The notes under the pieces were generated by a model. It was not told the origin of the DNA. It worked only from the letters and a program-made list of their open reading frames with translations, and did not search any database. Positions 1-7,762 of a DNA stretch of 10,625 nt are shown piece by piece. A program made the translations under genes and the position numbers. The stretch's first letter is position 1; every line of letters begins with the position of its first letter. This DNA is from UBA9647 sp035506075 (GTDB lineage: Bacteria; Bacteroidota; Ignavibacteria; UBA10030): assembly GCA_035506075.1 (NCBI GenBank), contig DATJQB010000261.1, positions 1 to 10,625 of the forward strand, given 5' to 3'.

Positions 1-1299
1 CCGGCAATTCTTCAGCGCATCGTTCCGCCAAAATTCCCGGCCAGGGATTTCAACGTGACGGAATACGGCGCTGTTGGCGACGGGAAGACCGATTGCAGCA
101 AGGCCTTTGCAGACGCCATCGACAAATGCAACAAGGCGGGCGGGGGGAGAGTTGTGGTGCCGGCTGGCCTCTACTCTACAGGCGCTATTCACCTGAAGAG
201 CAACGTTAACTTGTACATCTCGAAAGAAGCAACGATTCGCTTCAGCACTGATCCCTCAAAATACCTGCCTGTCGTTTACACGCGGTGGGAGGGGACAGAG
301 TGCATGAACTACTCCGCATGTATTTACGCGTTTGAGCAGACGAACATCGCAGTGACCGGCGAGGGAACACTTGATGGACAAAGTTCGGATGCCAATTGGT
401 GGTTGTGGAAAGGGAACAGGGAAGCTGCTGCAGGGAAATCAAATCAGAATGAAGCGCGGAAGAAACTGCTCGAGATGGGAGAAAAGAATGTTCCGGTGAA
501 AGACCGTCTCTTTGGCGAGGGCTCCTTTCTGCGTCCGAATTTCTTTCAGCCATACCGATGTACCAACGTTCTCGTGGAAGGGGTCACCTTCAAGAACTCT
601 CCCATGTGGTTTCTGAACCCGGTTCTGTGCAAAAATGTCTCTGTCATAGGCGTAACCACCCAGGGGCACGGACCAAACAACGACGGATGCGATCCTGAAT
701 CGTGCACGGATGTCCTCATAAAAAATTGCAGGTTTGACACCGGTGATGACTGTATCGCCATCAAGTCGGGAAGAAACAATGACGGTCGCCGGGTCAACGT
801 ACCCTGCGAGAATGTCATCGTTCAGGGATGTACGATGAGGGACGGGCATGGGGGAGTTGTCATCGGCAGCGAAGTCAGCGGCAGCGTCAGGAATGTGTAC
901 GCCGAAGATTGTTCCATGGACAGTCCGAACCTGTGGCACCTTCTGCGCATCAAGACGAACGCCGTTCGTGGCGGAGTGGTCGAAAATGTGTTCGTGCGGA
1001 ATGTGAAAGCCGGCCAGGTTGCACAGGCAGTTCTGAGAATCGACTTCTATTATGAAGAGGGGGACAAGGGAACGTTCACACCTGTCGTCCGGAACGTGGA
1101 AATGAAGAACATAGAATCAGCACAGAGCCAGTTTGGAATCTGGATCCGTGCATATGATCACTCCCCGGCAGCGAACATCTCGATCGAGCATTGCACCTTC
1201 AACAACGTAGCAGAGCCAAACGTTCTTGACAATGTCAGGAATCTGAGCCTCATCGATGTGCAAACGAACTACCAAAAAGATGCGAAGACCGTAAAGTAA
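1..1299 (+). CDS. GH28 polygalacturonase, 5'-truncated by the window edge
   Basis: Glycoside hydrolase family 28 enzyme, expected to hydrolyse alpha-1,4-galacturonosyl bonds in de-esterified pectin on a right-handed beta-helix. All GH28 signature blocks are visible. Numbering from the GTG at base 55, these are N-N-D at residues 208-210 (bases 676-684), the acid pair D231-D232 in GDDCIAIKSG (bases 745-750), G-H-G at 264-266 and R-I-K at 298-300. The N-terminal YGAVGDGKTD block is also typical. The frame stays open from base 1 to 55 and encodes PPKFPARDFN, which resembles the sequence normally preceding this block in the family, so the gene starts upstream of the window. The GTG at 55 has an AGGGA seven bases before it but is probably an internal Val. 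Signal peptide and any extra N-terminal domain are therefore out of sight, and exo versus endo action cannot be decided. It ends 74 bp before the TonB receptor gene, with no convincing terminator between. Family call is very secure; catalytic roles are from family knowledge. Confidence 0.95.
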   Translation, partial: PAILQRIVPPKFPARDFNVTEYGAVGDGKTDCSKAFADAIDKCNKAGGGRVVVPAGLYSTGAIHLKSNVNLYISKEATIRFSTDPSKYLPVVYTRWEGTECMNYSACIYAFEQTNIAVTGEGTLDGQSSDANWWLWKGNREAAAGKSNQNEARKKLLEMGEKNVPVKDRLFGEGSFLRPNFFQPYRCTNVLVEGVTFKNSPMWFLNPVLCKNVSVIGVTTQGHGPNNDGCDPESCTDVLIKNCRFDTGDDCIAIKSGRNNDGRRVNVPCENVIVQGCTMRDGHGGVVIGSEVSGSVRNVYAEDCSMDSPNLWHLLRIKTNAVRGGVVENVFVRNVKAGQVAQAVLRIDFYYEEGDKGTFTPVVRNVEMKNIESAQSQFGIWIRAYDHSPAANISIEHCTFNNVAEPNVLDNVRNLSLIDVQTNYQKDAKTVK

Positions 1300-1373
1300 T
1301 GTCCCGGGGTTCTTCCATGCTTCGGGTGAATTGTGTCAGCAAAGAGTCAGAGAATAAGTGAAAGGAAGCACAA

Positions 1374-4238
1374 ATGACAAAGTCCATACTAAGAAAGAAA
1401 GCGGGCGTTCTTCTTTCTGCTGCCGTGGTGATGATGTTGGGGCTGAGCACCCTCTCCGCGCAAACGGCGGGAAAGATCTCGGGAAAAATCACGGACCAGG
1501 ATACCGGTGAACCGCTCGTCGGCTGTAACGTTATCATCGTCGGAACGGGGATGGGTGCGTCGACAGACATGGACGGATCGTTCTTCATCATCAATGTGCC
1601 CCCCCGGAAATTCGACGTCGAGGCTTCGATTCTCGGGTACCAGAAGGTGGTTCAGCGGGACGTGATCGTGAATTCTGGCAGAACGACCGTCGTAAACTTC
1701 AAACTGAAGACGTCCGCACTGCTTCAGGCGGAGGTCGTCATACAGGCGACGCGTCCGGATGTCGAAGTCGAAAAAACCTCCACAAGCATGATCACACGTC
1801 TTGATGAGGTACAACAACTTCCGGCAATGCACAGCGCAAGTGATGCTTTGAAATTGTCGTCCGAGGTTGACAATGATCACTTCCGCGGTGGACGCACGGA
1901 CGAAGTTCTCTACACACTGCAGGGCATCGCGAGCGTCAATCCATATGACAATTCGAATGTGCTCAACCCGATCATGAGCGCCATCGAAGAAGTCGAAGTC
2001 GTTACAAGCGGTATGGGCGCCCAGTATGGCAGCGCTCAGTCGGGTGTCGTGAACATCTCGATGAAAGAAGGAAAAACGGACAAGTGGAGGAGCTTCGCTG
2101 ACATCCGCATCAGGGTTCCTGGCAAGAAGCACTTTGGCTCAAGTCCGTGGGACTCCTCTGTGAACCCGTACTTGAAGGAATTGGACAATCCCGCCAACTA
2201 TAACTTGTGGGTCACTGATGGTTTGATCCCTGCGAAGTATGGGGCGCCCGGCAACGTTGGCGACGGATACCTGCGCCTCTTGAATGACACAGTCATGTGC
2301 GCAAAAATCGCCTATGCGCTGCAACAGCAGTTGCTCAACAATCAAAATCGATCGTACGGAAACAAGCCGGACTATTCCGCTGAATTTGCATTCGGCGGAC
2401 CGGTCAACGAATCGATGCGGACATTTCTGGCTATGAATACAAATGTGAGCTGGCCGATCCTGGCGACCGAGCACCCTGACGAAAATTATCAGTTGTCGGG
2501 AAACCTGGTCAATGATTTGGGGAGAGGCGCAACATTTCGCCTCAGCACAGTATTTTCTCAGAACAACACGAATACGATCAATGCGAACAGCAATTCAGCC
2601 TATGACGGTTTTTTGTACAACATGCTTACAGGAACGCAGTACCGTCAACGGCAGAACGTGCTCGTGGGCCTGCGATTCACGAAAGCTCTGGATCAAAGCA
2701 CCTTCTATGAAATTAAGCTGAGCGGGCTCGCAACGCGGGATCAGATCGGGTCACGCAATTGCCTGCCGGATAGCATACAGGCCGGCACCGGATACAACGT
2801 TTATTGGGCCGACAGACCAAGCTCCTCCGTTGAGGGTTATGCCAATACGGTCCAGTCAAATTTCAGAGATGACAAGAACCAGACGATATCATTTGATGGC
2901 TCTATCACAAGCCAGATCGCAAAGGCACATTTGATCAATGCCGGCATCCAGGCAAATATGTTCCTCGTCGATGTGAATGAACGAAGCGGCGGCTCCTATG
3001 TCGGCGGTTGGACGACTACGACAAACTACTATGCACGGCCTATTGAAGCGAGCGCGTACATTCAGGACAAAATGGAATTTGAAGGGATGATTGCCAATGT
3101 CGGCTTGCGAGCCGATGGTTGGAATATGCGGGGTAGCTTCGGCAATCTGGATTCTGTGTACGTCAAGAATCATACCGCGCCCATCCTGGTTCGGCTGCAG
3201 CCGCGTGCGGGATTTTCATTCCCCATATCCACCAATACAGTCTTCCACGTAAACTACGGTTCGTTTGTTCAGCGAGCGCAGTTCCAATACACGAGCTATG
3301 AACAATCGAGGGGCTCCAATCTCAACTTCGTTCCGAATCCCGCTCTGAAACCGGAAATGACAAACAGCTATGACATTGGTCTGAGTCAGGCTCTGGCTGA
3401 AGGATTTACAATCGATGTGAGCGGGTATTACAAGAACGTGACCGATCTGGTCCGGCGGGTTGAATATGTCATCTCGGGGTTCAACAGCCAGGGCCAGGAC
3501 TATTATTCCTACGTGAACTACGACTATGCAGATATACGAGGATTCCACGTCTCGTTAACGAAGCGAAAAGGGAGCCTTGCAGGATCCATCAATTATACAT
3601 ATTCGGTCAACACCGGGTCCAGCTCAAGTGCGACTGCCACAAATCTGGTTCAGAAGTATCTCAACAACGGCGGCGTCATTTCGTTGACAGACAACTCTCT
3701 GAGCATGCCGACACAGGAAGTGCTCCTGGACTTCGACCGGACACACAGCCTGGTGGTGAATCTCGCCTATACAACCGACATGGATTTCGGGTTTGCGATC
3801 GGTGATACTCATCCGCTGGGAGATATTGCAATTGCGTTGACTTCCACTGCCAGCAGCGGAAGGCCGTTCACCTACAAAACATCCTCCGCAGATCCATGGA
3901 TGAACATGCGCAGCCCTGCCGAGTACAATACAGATCTGAAATTGTCCAAACGCATCAAGGATTTCTTCGGAACGACACTGACAGCGTACGCGGAAGTGTT
4001 CAATGTGTTTGACAACAAAACGTACAATTACAACTATCTCTTCCAGGCAAGCTTGACGGCTGATAACAATTCAATCATTCAAAGATACTTGGCCGGCAGC
4101 GCGTGGCCATCCAATGACCAGTTGCTGTATTTCAGCCTGAAGAGCCCATATACGCCGGGCATGGGTGTCGATCAATCGTTCATAATCTATTCCAACCAGC
4201 CGCGTTCGTTTTGGGTTGGAGTCAGCGTGGAATTTTAA
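1374..4238 (+). CDS. TonB-dependent outer-membrane receptor with N-terminal carboxypeptidase-regulatory-like domain
   Basis: A 954-residue outer-membrane active transporter, expected to be energised by TonB-ExbB-ExbD (not in the window). Residues 1-29 form a signal peptide (RKK, then a hydrophobic run, cleavage near LSA|QT). Residues about 34-112 are a CarboxypepD_reg-like beta-sandwich (ISGKITDQDTGEPLVG, then DGSFFI..VPP and a LGYQK block). A TonB-box-like stretch EVVIQATRP lies near 120-128. The plug covers roughly 130-232, with RGGRTDEVLYTLQGI at 171-185 and IEEVEVVTSGMGAQYGSAQSGVVNI. The rest is the barrel, including the PALKPEMTNSYDIG block near residue 656 that is common in this superfamily. 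The protein ends in aromatic VSVEF, the usual Bam-recognised terminus. An AAGGA sits 7 bp before the ATG. First gene of a four-gene block; no SusD-like gene follows, so it is not a classic SusC/SusD pair. The pectin-fragment substrate is inferred only from the flanking pectinases. Confidence 0.93.
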   Translation: MTKSILRKKAGVLLSAAVVMMLGLSTLSAQTAGKISGKITDQDTGEPLVGCNVIIVGTGMGASTDMDGSFFIINVPPRKFDVEASILGYQKVVQRDVIVNSGRTTVVNFKLKTSALLQAEVVIQATRPDVEVEKTSTSMITRLDEVQQLPAMHSASDALKLSSEVDNDHFRGGRTDEVLYTLQGIASVNPYDNSNVLNPIMSAIEEVEVVTSGMGAQYGSAQSGVVNISMKEGKTDKWRSFADIRIRVPGKKHFGSSPWDSSVNPYLKELDNPANYNLWVTDGLIPAKYGAPGNVGDGYLRLLNDTVMCAKIAYALQQQLLNNQNRSYGNKPDYSAEFAFGGPVNESMRTFLAMNTNVSWPILATEHPDENYQLSGNLVNDLGRGATFRLSTVFSQNNTNTINANSNSAYDGFLYNMLTGTQYRQRQNVLVGLRFTKALDQSTFYEIKLSGLATRDQIGSRNCLPDSIQAGTGYNVYWADRPSSSVEGYANTVQSNFRDDKNQTISFDGSITSQIAKAHLINAGIQANMFLVDVNERSGGSYVGGWTTTTNYYARPIEASAYIQDKMEFEGMIANVGLRADGWNMRGSFGNLDSVYVKNHTAPILVRLQPRAGFSFPISTNTVFHVNYGSFVQRAQFQYTSYEQSRGSNLNFVPNPALKPEMTNSYDIGLSQALAEGFTIDVSGYYKNVTDLVRRVEYVISGFNSQGQDYYSYVNYDYADIRGFHVSLTKRKGSLAGSINYTYSVNTGSSSSATATNLVQKYLNNGGVISLTDNSLSMPTQEVLLDFDRTHSLVVNLAYTTDMDFGFAIGDTHPLGDIAIALTSTASSGRPFTYKTSSADPWMNMRSPAEYNTDLKLSKRIKDFFGTTLTAYAEVFNVFDNKTYNYNYLFQASLTADNNSIIQRYLAGSAWPSNDQLLYFSLKSPYTPGMGVDQSFIIYSNQPRSFWVGVSVEF

Positions 4239-4261
4239 TCATTTCTGATTAGGACAATCTC

Positions 4262-6676
4262 ATGAAAAAGCGAATTCTCTTCAGTGTGCTCAGTATCGCC
4301 CTTGTCTGTTCGCTTGGGTTTGCACAGGAAAAATGGGAAACCCATACGAGGGGCTTGCTCCATCAGTCCGTGTTTAACACGGGCGCTCTCGGTGTGCAAT
4401 GGTATAGTTTCTCCACGGGTGCCTATCAGGCCGATTCTCTGCGGACGGCTTTTGAGTGGCCGGGAAATTCCTATTTCAATCTGAACAACCATAATTTTTG
4501 GTATTACAATGAAAATGGGGGAGGGCTGGTTCTCTGCTGCGATACCGGCCTTACGACAAACAGAAACCGCGGCAAGTACCTCTTTATTGACAGCGTTGCT
4601 TCCACGACAACGAAAGGTGTCGATATGGTTGGATGCCTGAGTTCGAGCAGCGGCGGTCAATATCGTGACGGGAGCAAACTTCACTACTGGCCCGGTACGA
4701 CAGTCAAGACGACAAACTATCCGTTGAACTCGGATGGTACCTGGAATTCAAACTACAATCCGAACGAGGCCGAAGAACTCATTACAACGTCGGTCCACAC
4801 ACCATACGGGCTCACGATTACGCGCACCAGTCGCGCCTGGAGCTACCCCGGGTACGACAGCTTCATTATTTTCGATTACGAAGTCAAAAACACCGGCATA
4901 TTTTTCAGAGGACTGAATAATGGGACAGCTCCGTTGGTGTCTCCTACGCACAGTCGCGATACGCTGACGGAAATTGCCATCGATTGTGTCGAGAGTTTCT
5001 TCCCTTCCTATGTGTACGGGAATCAGATCACGGGTGGATGGAACAGCGGGGGAAGCAGGGAGTTGGCGCATTATGATCTCACACGGTACATGCAATACGT
5101 CGTGTCCCCTGATGGAAGACCCTACACGCCAGCGAGCAACTATGCCCTGTATTCACAGAATGGTACGTACGGCGGAGGATTATCAGCGCCTGCTGCAGTA
5201 GGACGCATGTGCCTCTACTACGATTACGACAAGTTGCAGTCGGCTACCTATTCGCGGTTCATCGAAACCCTGAAACAGGCAAACAAAGACTCGCTCGTGG
5301 TCTTCGATTCGCACAACAAGTTTAAACAGCCATGGGTGTGGGCGTCGACGCAGTCAAATCTTTCCAATACAAAGATCTTGACCCACGTTGAGGCGAATGC
5401 TACACGCTATGATCCGTGGAATCCCAATAACTCGACCGATGGCAACGACGTGTTCCTGACCACACACATGGGAGCGACGCGTGCGGCCTACTGGTATGGA
5501 CGAGCACGGCCGAATGCAAACTTCAATTTTGCATCTGCCATGGTGCAGAGCATGACGTTTGGGCCATTTCAATTGGCGCCGGATTCATCCTTCCACGTCG
5601 TTTGGGCTGAGCTCGCCGGGTTTGGCGCCGGTCGGAAGGGCGATGCGAAATACTGGGATTGCGGCGGCGGAACTGAGACAGTGGCCACGGCCGACTTCAT
5701 GCACCCCGTGCCAAGCTGGGACAGTGTGCTGGTGTACCCAACTGGTAATCCTGCCTCGATCTCGTCGACAGGCGGTGCCGGGATTGCTTATACACCGGTC
5801 TACGGATTGCCCGCGTACATCCGGGATACGACTGTCGTTTCGATCCGTGATGTTGCGGACCGCTGCATTCAACTCTATAGCGGCAACTCAAATGTCGTGA
5901 AGTGGGATTCAACCCAATACGAGCCGTCGGGTGACAGGACGTTGGCGAACGCCGCTCCTTCGCCAGCCATCGTCGCATCACGTGCCAAGGGCTGGAGTGC
6001 CGGAATCAAGATTCCGCTTCCGGGCCCGATTCTTACGGGGATTGTTACCCCTGCGATAGTCTCCAAGATAACATGGATGAATACCGTGGAGAATCCACCT
6101 GCCTCTCTGGTGCCGTACTTCAATGCCGCACTTGATCACTATGAAATCATACGAGCGACATCAAAGCTTGGACCCTGGACGCTGCTTGCAACCGTCAGCA
6201 AGAAGGACGCGCGTTACTGGAATTTACCCGGTTCGGAGAACATCTACTCCTTTGTCGATGGAAGCGCAAGAATCGGTGCGACGTACTACTATTGTGTTCT
6301 CTCGGTTGATGCCACCGGCAAGAAAAGCGGACTAGCCAATATGCTGACGCTGCAGGCAAATCTGCCGTTCTATCCGGCCCTGGGCAAAGTGTACGCGGTT
6401 CCTAACCCGTTTTTCATTGTCTCCAGCCTGCCCGGTGAAACGCCAGGGTCAACGTATTTACAGTTCTTTGGCCTGACACAGCACTCGACGATTCGTGTGT
6501 TTTCATTCAGCGGGCAGTTGATTGCAACGTTGCATAGTGATGGACAACTTCAGAGCTACAAGTGGGATTTGAGATCTGATTCCCAAAAGAAAATCGCACC
6601 CGGTGTCTATTACTTTACCGTTCAAGATGACATGACGGGAAGCAAGGCGTGGAATAAATTTGTCGTTGTGCATTAA
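4262..6676 (+). CDS. Large exported protein with Fn3-like segment and T9SS-type C-terminal sorting-like domain; function unknown
   Basis: An 804-residue exported protein of unknown function. Residues 1-21 are a clear signal peptide (MKKR, hydrophobic core, cleavage near GFA|QE). Residues about 22-590 match no enzyme motif I recognise. They are rich in Trp, Tyr, Asn and Ser and include a block at 181-211 (PYGLTITRTSRAWSYPGYDS followed by FIIFDYEVKNTG) of a kind I associate with exported proteins of Ignavibacteria-like bacteria. Residues about 590-700 look like a fibronectin-III fold (LDHYEIIRATSKLGPW, YSFVDG, YYYCVLSVDATGKKSG). Residues about 709-804 resemble a Por-secretion or FlgD-Ig-like C-terminal domain: VPNPF at 713-717, an IRVFSFSGQLI strand, WDLRSDSQ, GVYYFTV, and a final KFVVVH. 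Such tails act as secretion and anchoring signals in type IX secretion systems. The start has AGGA seven bases upstream, 23 bp after the TonB receptor stop. It probably sits on or outside the cell surface and may partner the receptor; that role is inference. Confidence 0.85.
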   Translation: MKKRILFSVLSIALVCSLGFAQEKWETHTRGLLHQSVFNTGALGVQWYSFSTGAYQADSLRTAFEWPGNSYFNLNNHNFWYYNENGGGLVLCCDTGLTTNRNRGKYLFIDSVASTTTKGVDMVGCLSSSSGGQYRDGSKLHYWPGTTVKTTNYPLNSDGTWNSNYNPNEAEELITTSVHTPYGLTITRTSRAWSYPGYDSFIIFDYEVKNTGIFFRGLNNGTAPLVSPTHSRDTLTEIAIDCVESFFPSYVYGNQITGGWNSGGSRELAHYDLTRYMQYVVSPDGRPYTPASNYALYSQNGTYGGGLSAPAAVGRMCLYYDYDKLQSATYSRFIETLKQANKDSLVVFDSHNKFKQPWVWASTQSNLSNTKILTHVEANATRYDPWNPNNSTDGNDVFLTTHMGATRAAYWYGRARPNANFNFASAMVQSMTFGPFQLAPDSSFHVVWAELAGFGAGRKGDAKYWDCGGGTETVATADFMHPVPSWDSVLVYPTGNPASISSTGGAGIAYTPVYGLPAYIRDTTVVSIRDVADRCIQLYSGNSNVVKWDSTQYEPSGDRTLANAAPSPAIVASRAKGWSAGIKIPLPGPILTGIVTPAIVSKITWMNTVENPPASLVPYFNAALDHYEIIRATSKLGPWTLLATVSKKDARYWNLPGSENIYSFVDGSARIGATYYYCVLSVDATGKKSGLANMLTLQANLPFYPALGKVYAVPNPFFIVSSLPGETPGSTYLQFFGLTQHSTIRVFSFSGQLIATLHSDGQLQSYKWDLRSDSQKKIAPGVYYFTVQDDMTGSKAWNKFVVVH

Positions 6677-6677
6677 T

Positions 6678-6683
6678 AAGGGA
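6678..6683 (+). promoter_or_regulatory. Ribosome binding site AAGGGA that selects the start at 6692
   Basis: AAGGGA lies only 2 bases before the in-frame ATG at 6686 but 8 bases before the ATG at 6692. The normal Shine-Dalgarno spacing therefore favours 6692. That start also gives a conventional signal peptide beginning MKTIRR. Confidence 0.65.
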
Positions 6684-6691
6684 TCATGTCG

Positions 6692-7762
6692 ATGAAAACA
6701 ATTAGAAGAATATTCTTGTCGCTTGCGGCGATAAGCATGGTAACGGCCGGCGCGCTTGCGCAGCAAAAAGCTGGAACAACATCCATGCAATTCCTGTCTG
6801 TCATGCCTTGCGCACGCGCGACCGCGTTGGGTGATGCGTATTCTGTAGCCGCCACCGGCGCCGAAGCGCTGTTTTGGAATCCGGCCGGCTTGGCGTGGAC
6901 AGAGAATCAACAAATGTCTCTGACGTACATTGCCTGGATATTTGACTCCAGGCTGTACGACCTGGCCTACGCGGTGCCGTTGGGAAGTCTTGGCAACATA
7001 GGCGTTCAGCTGCAGTATGTCGATTATGGCAGTTTTGATGAGAGCGTCACGTCTGGCACGATGTATTATCCCGGCCAATCACTTCCTTATTTGACGGGGA
7101 GGACGTGGAAGCCGTACTCCTACCTTGGCGGGTTGACCTATGCGACAAAGCTGACGGATAGGTTTTCCTTCGGCGTCACCGCAAAGTATGCTTATGAATC
7201 CCTGTACGATCAAACCGCCTCCGCTATTCAAACAGACGCCAATGGGAGTGTGACAAACTCCTATTCACTTGCCACAAACAGAGGGGTCGTCCTGTTTGAT
7301 GCCGGCTTCAGATACAATACAGGATTCAAGACCGTTCAGATAGCAGCGTGCACGCAAAACTTCGGTCCTGATGTCAAATACTCGTCAGATTATCAAACGA
7401 CCCAGTATCCCGCGCCGTTGACGTTTCGCATTGGCATTGCGGGCGATCTGATGGGAAAGAACAGCTTGCTCATTGAGGATGCAAATAGTCGGTTGGGTGT
7501 CATGTTTGATCTGTTTCTCGAGAATGATGCAGATCAACAGGAACATGTGGGCATTGAATACGAATATGCCAATACGGTTTCCCTTCGCGCTGGTTATAAA
7601 ATCAATTATGCCACACAAGGATTCACTTGTGGCGCCGGTGTCCACCAGACGGTCGGAAATGTCAAACTGTCCTTTGATTACGGCTACGGCGCCATGGATG
7701 CCTTAATCAGTGCCTATACCGGCAATGTTCATCGCATCAGCTTAGGAGTGGAACTACAATGA
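6692..7762 (+). CDS. PorV/PorQ-family outer-membrane beta-barrel protein
   Basis: A 356-residue outer-membrane protein of the PorV/PorQ (FadL-like fold) group. The start at 6692 is preferred over the ATG at 6686 because of the ribosome-site spacing. Residues 1-24 are a signal peptide (MKTIRR, hydrophobic core, cleavage near ALA|QQ). The mature N-terminus carries the family hallmark RATALGDAYSVAATGAEAL followed by FWNPAGLAW (residues 42-69). Alternating beta-strand patterns fill the remainder, which ends RISLGVELQ. In type IX secretion, PorV (LptO) carries CTD proteins from the translocon to the attachment machinery; other family members have unknown roles. Here the gene begins 15 bp after a gene for a CTD-like exported protein, which makes a cargo-partner role plausible but unproven. 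Its stop overlaps the next start (ATGA), indicating translational coupling. The family call is strong; whether it is a true PorV orthologue or a locus-specific paralogue cannot be decided here. Confidence 0.85.
   Translation: MKTIRRIFLSLAAISMVTAGALAQQKAGTTSMQFLSVMPCARATALGDAYSVAATGAEALFWNPAGLAWTENQQMSLTYIAWIFDSRLYDLAYAVPLGSLGNIGVQLQYVDYGSFDESVTSGTMYYPGQSLPYLTGRTWKPYSYLGGLTYATKLTDRFSFGVTAKYAYESLYDQTASAIQTDANGSVTNSYSLATNRGVVLFDAGFRYNTGFKTVQIAACTQNFGPDVKYSSDYQTTQYPAPLTFRIGIAGDLMGKNSLLIEDANSRLGVMFDLFLENDADQQEHVGIEYEYANTVSLRAGYKINYATQGFTCGAGVHQTVGNVKLSFDYGYGAMDALISAYTGNVHRISLGVELQ

Noticed and set aside
1303..1326. Possible terminator between GH28 and the TonB receptor gene
   Set aside because: CCCGGGG at 1303-1309 can pair with CTTCGGG at 1320-1326 (7 bp with two G-U pairs, 10-base loop), but no T-tract follows. 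At best a weak structure, so co-transcription of the two genes remains open.
1331..1359. Possible -35/-10 promoter (TTGTGT ... AATAAG) before the TonB receptor
   Set aside because: The predicted transcript start would fall in the ribosome binding site itself, and both hexamers are poor. The Bacteroidota-type TAnnTTTG element is not seen either.
1389..2132. Long minus-strand open frame opposite the TonB receptor start
   Set aside because: The + strand frame has a signal peptide and recognisable domains. The antisense frame shows no family motif and is Arg/His/Asp-rich, as expected of a shadow frame.
4262..6676. SusD-like surface lipoprotein in the position after the TonB receptor
   Set aside because: There is no lipobox and no SusD/RagB-like sequence. 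The C-terminal sorting-like domain is not a feature of SusD proteins.
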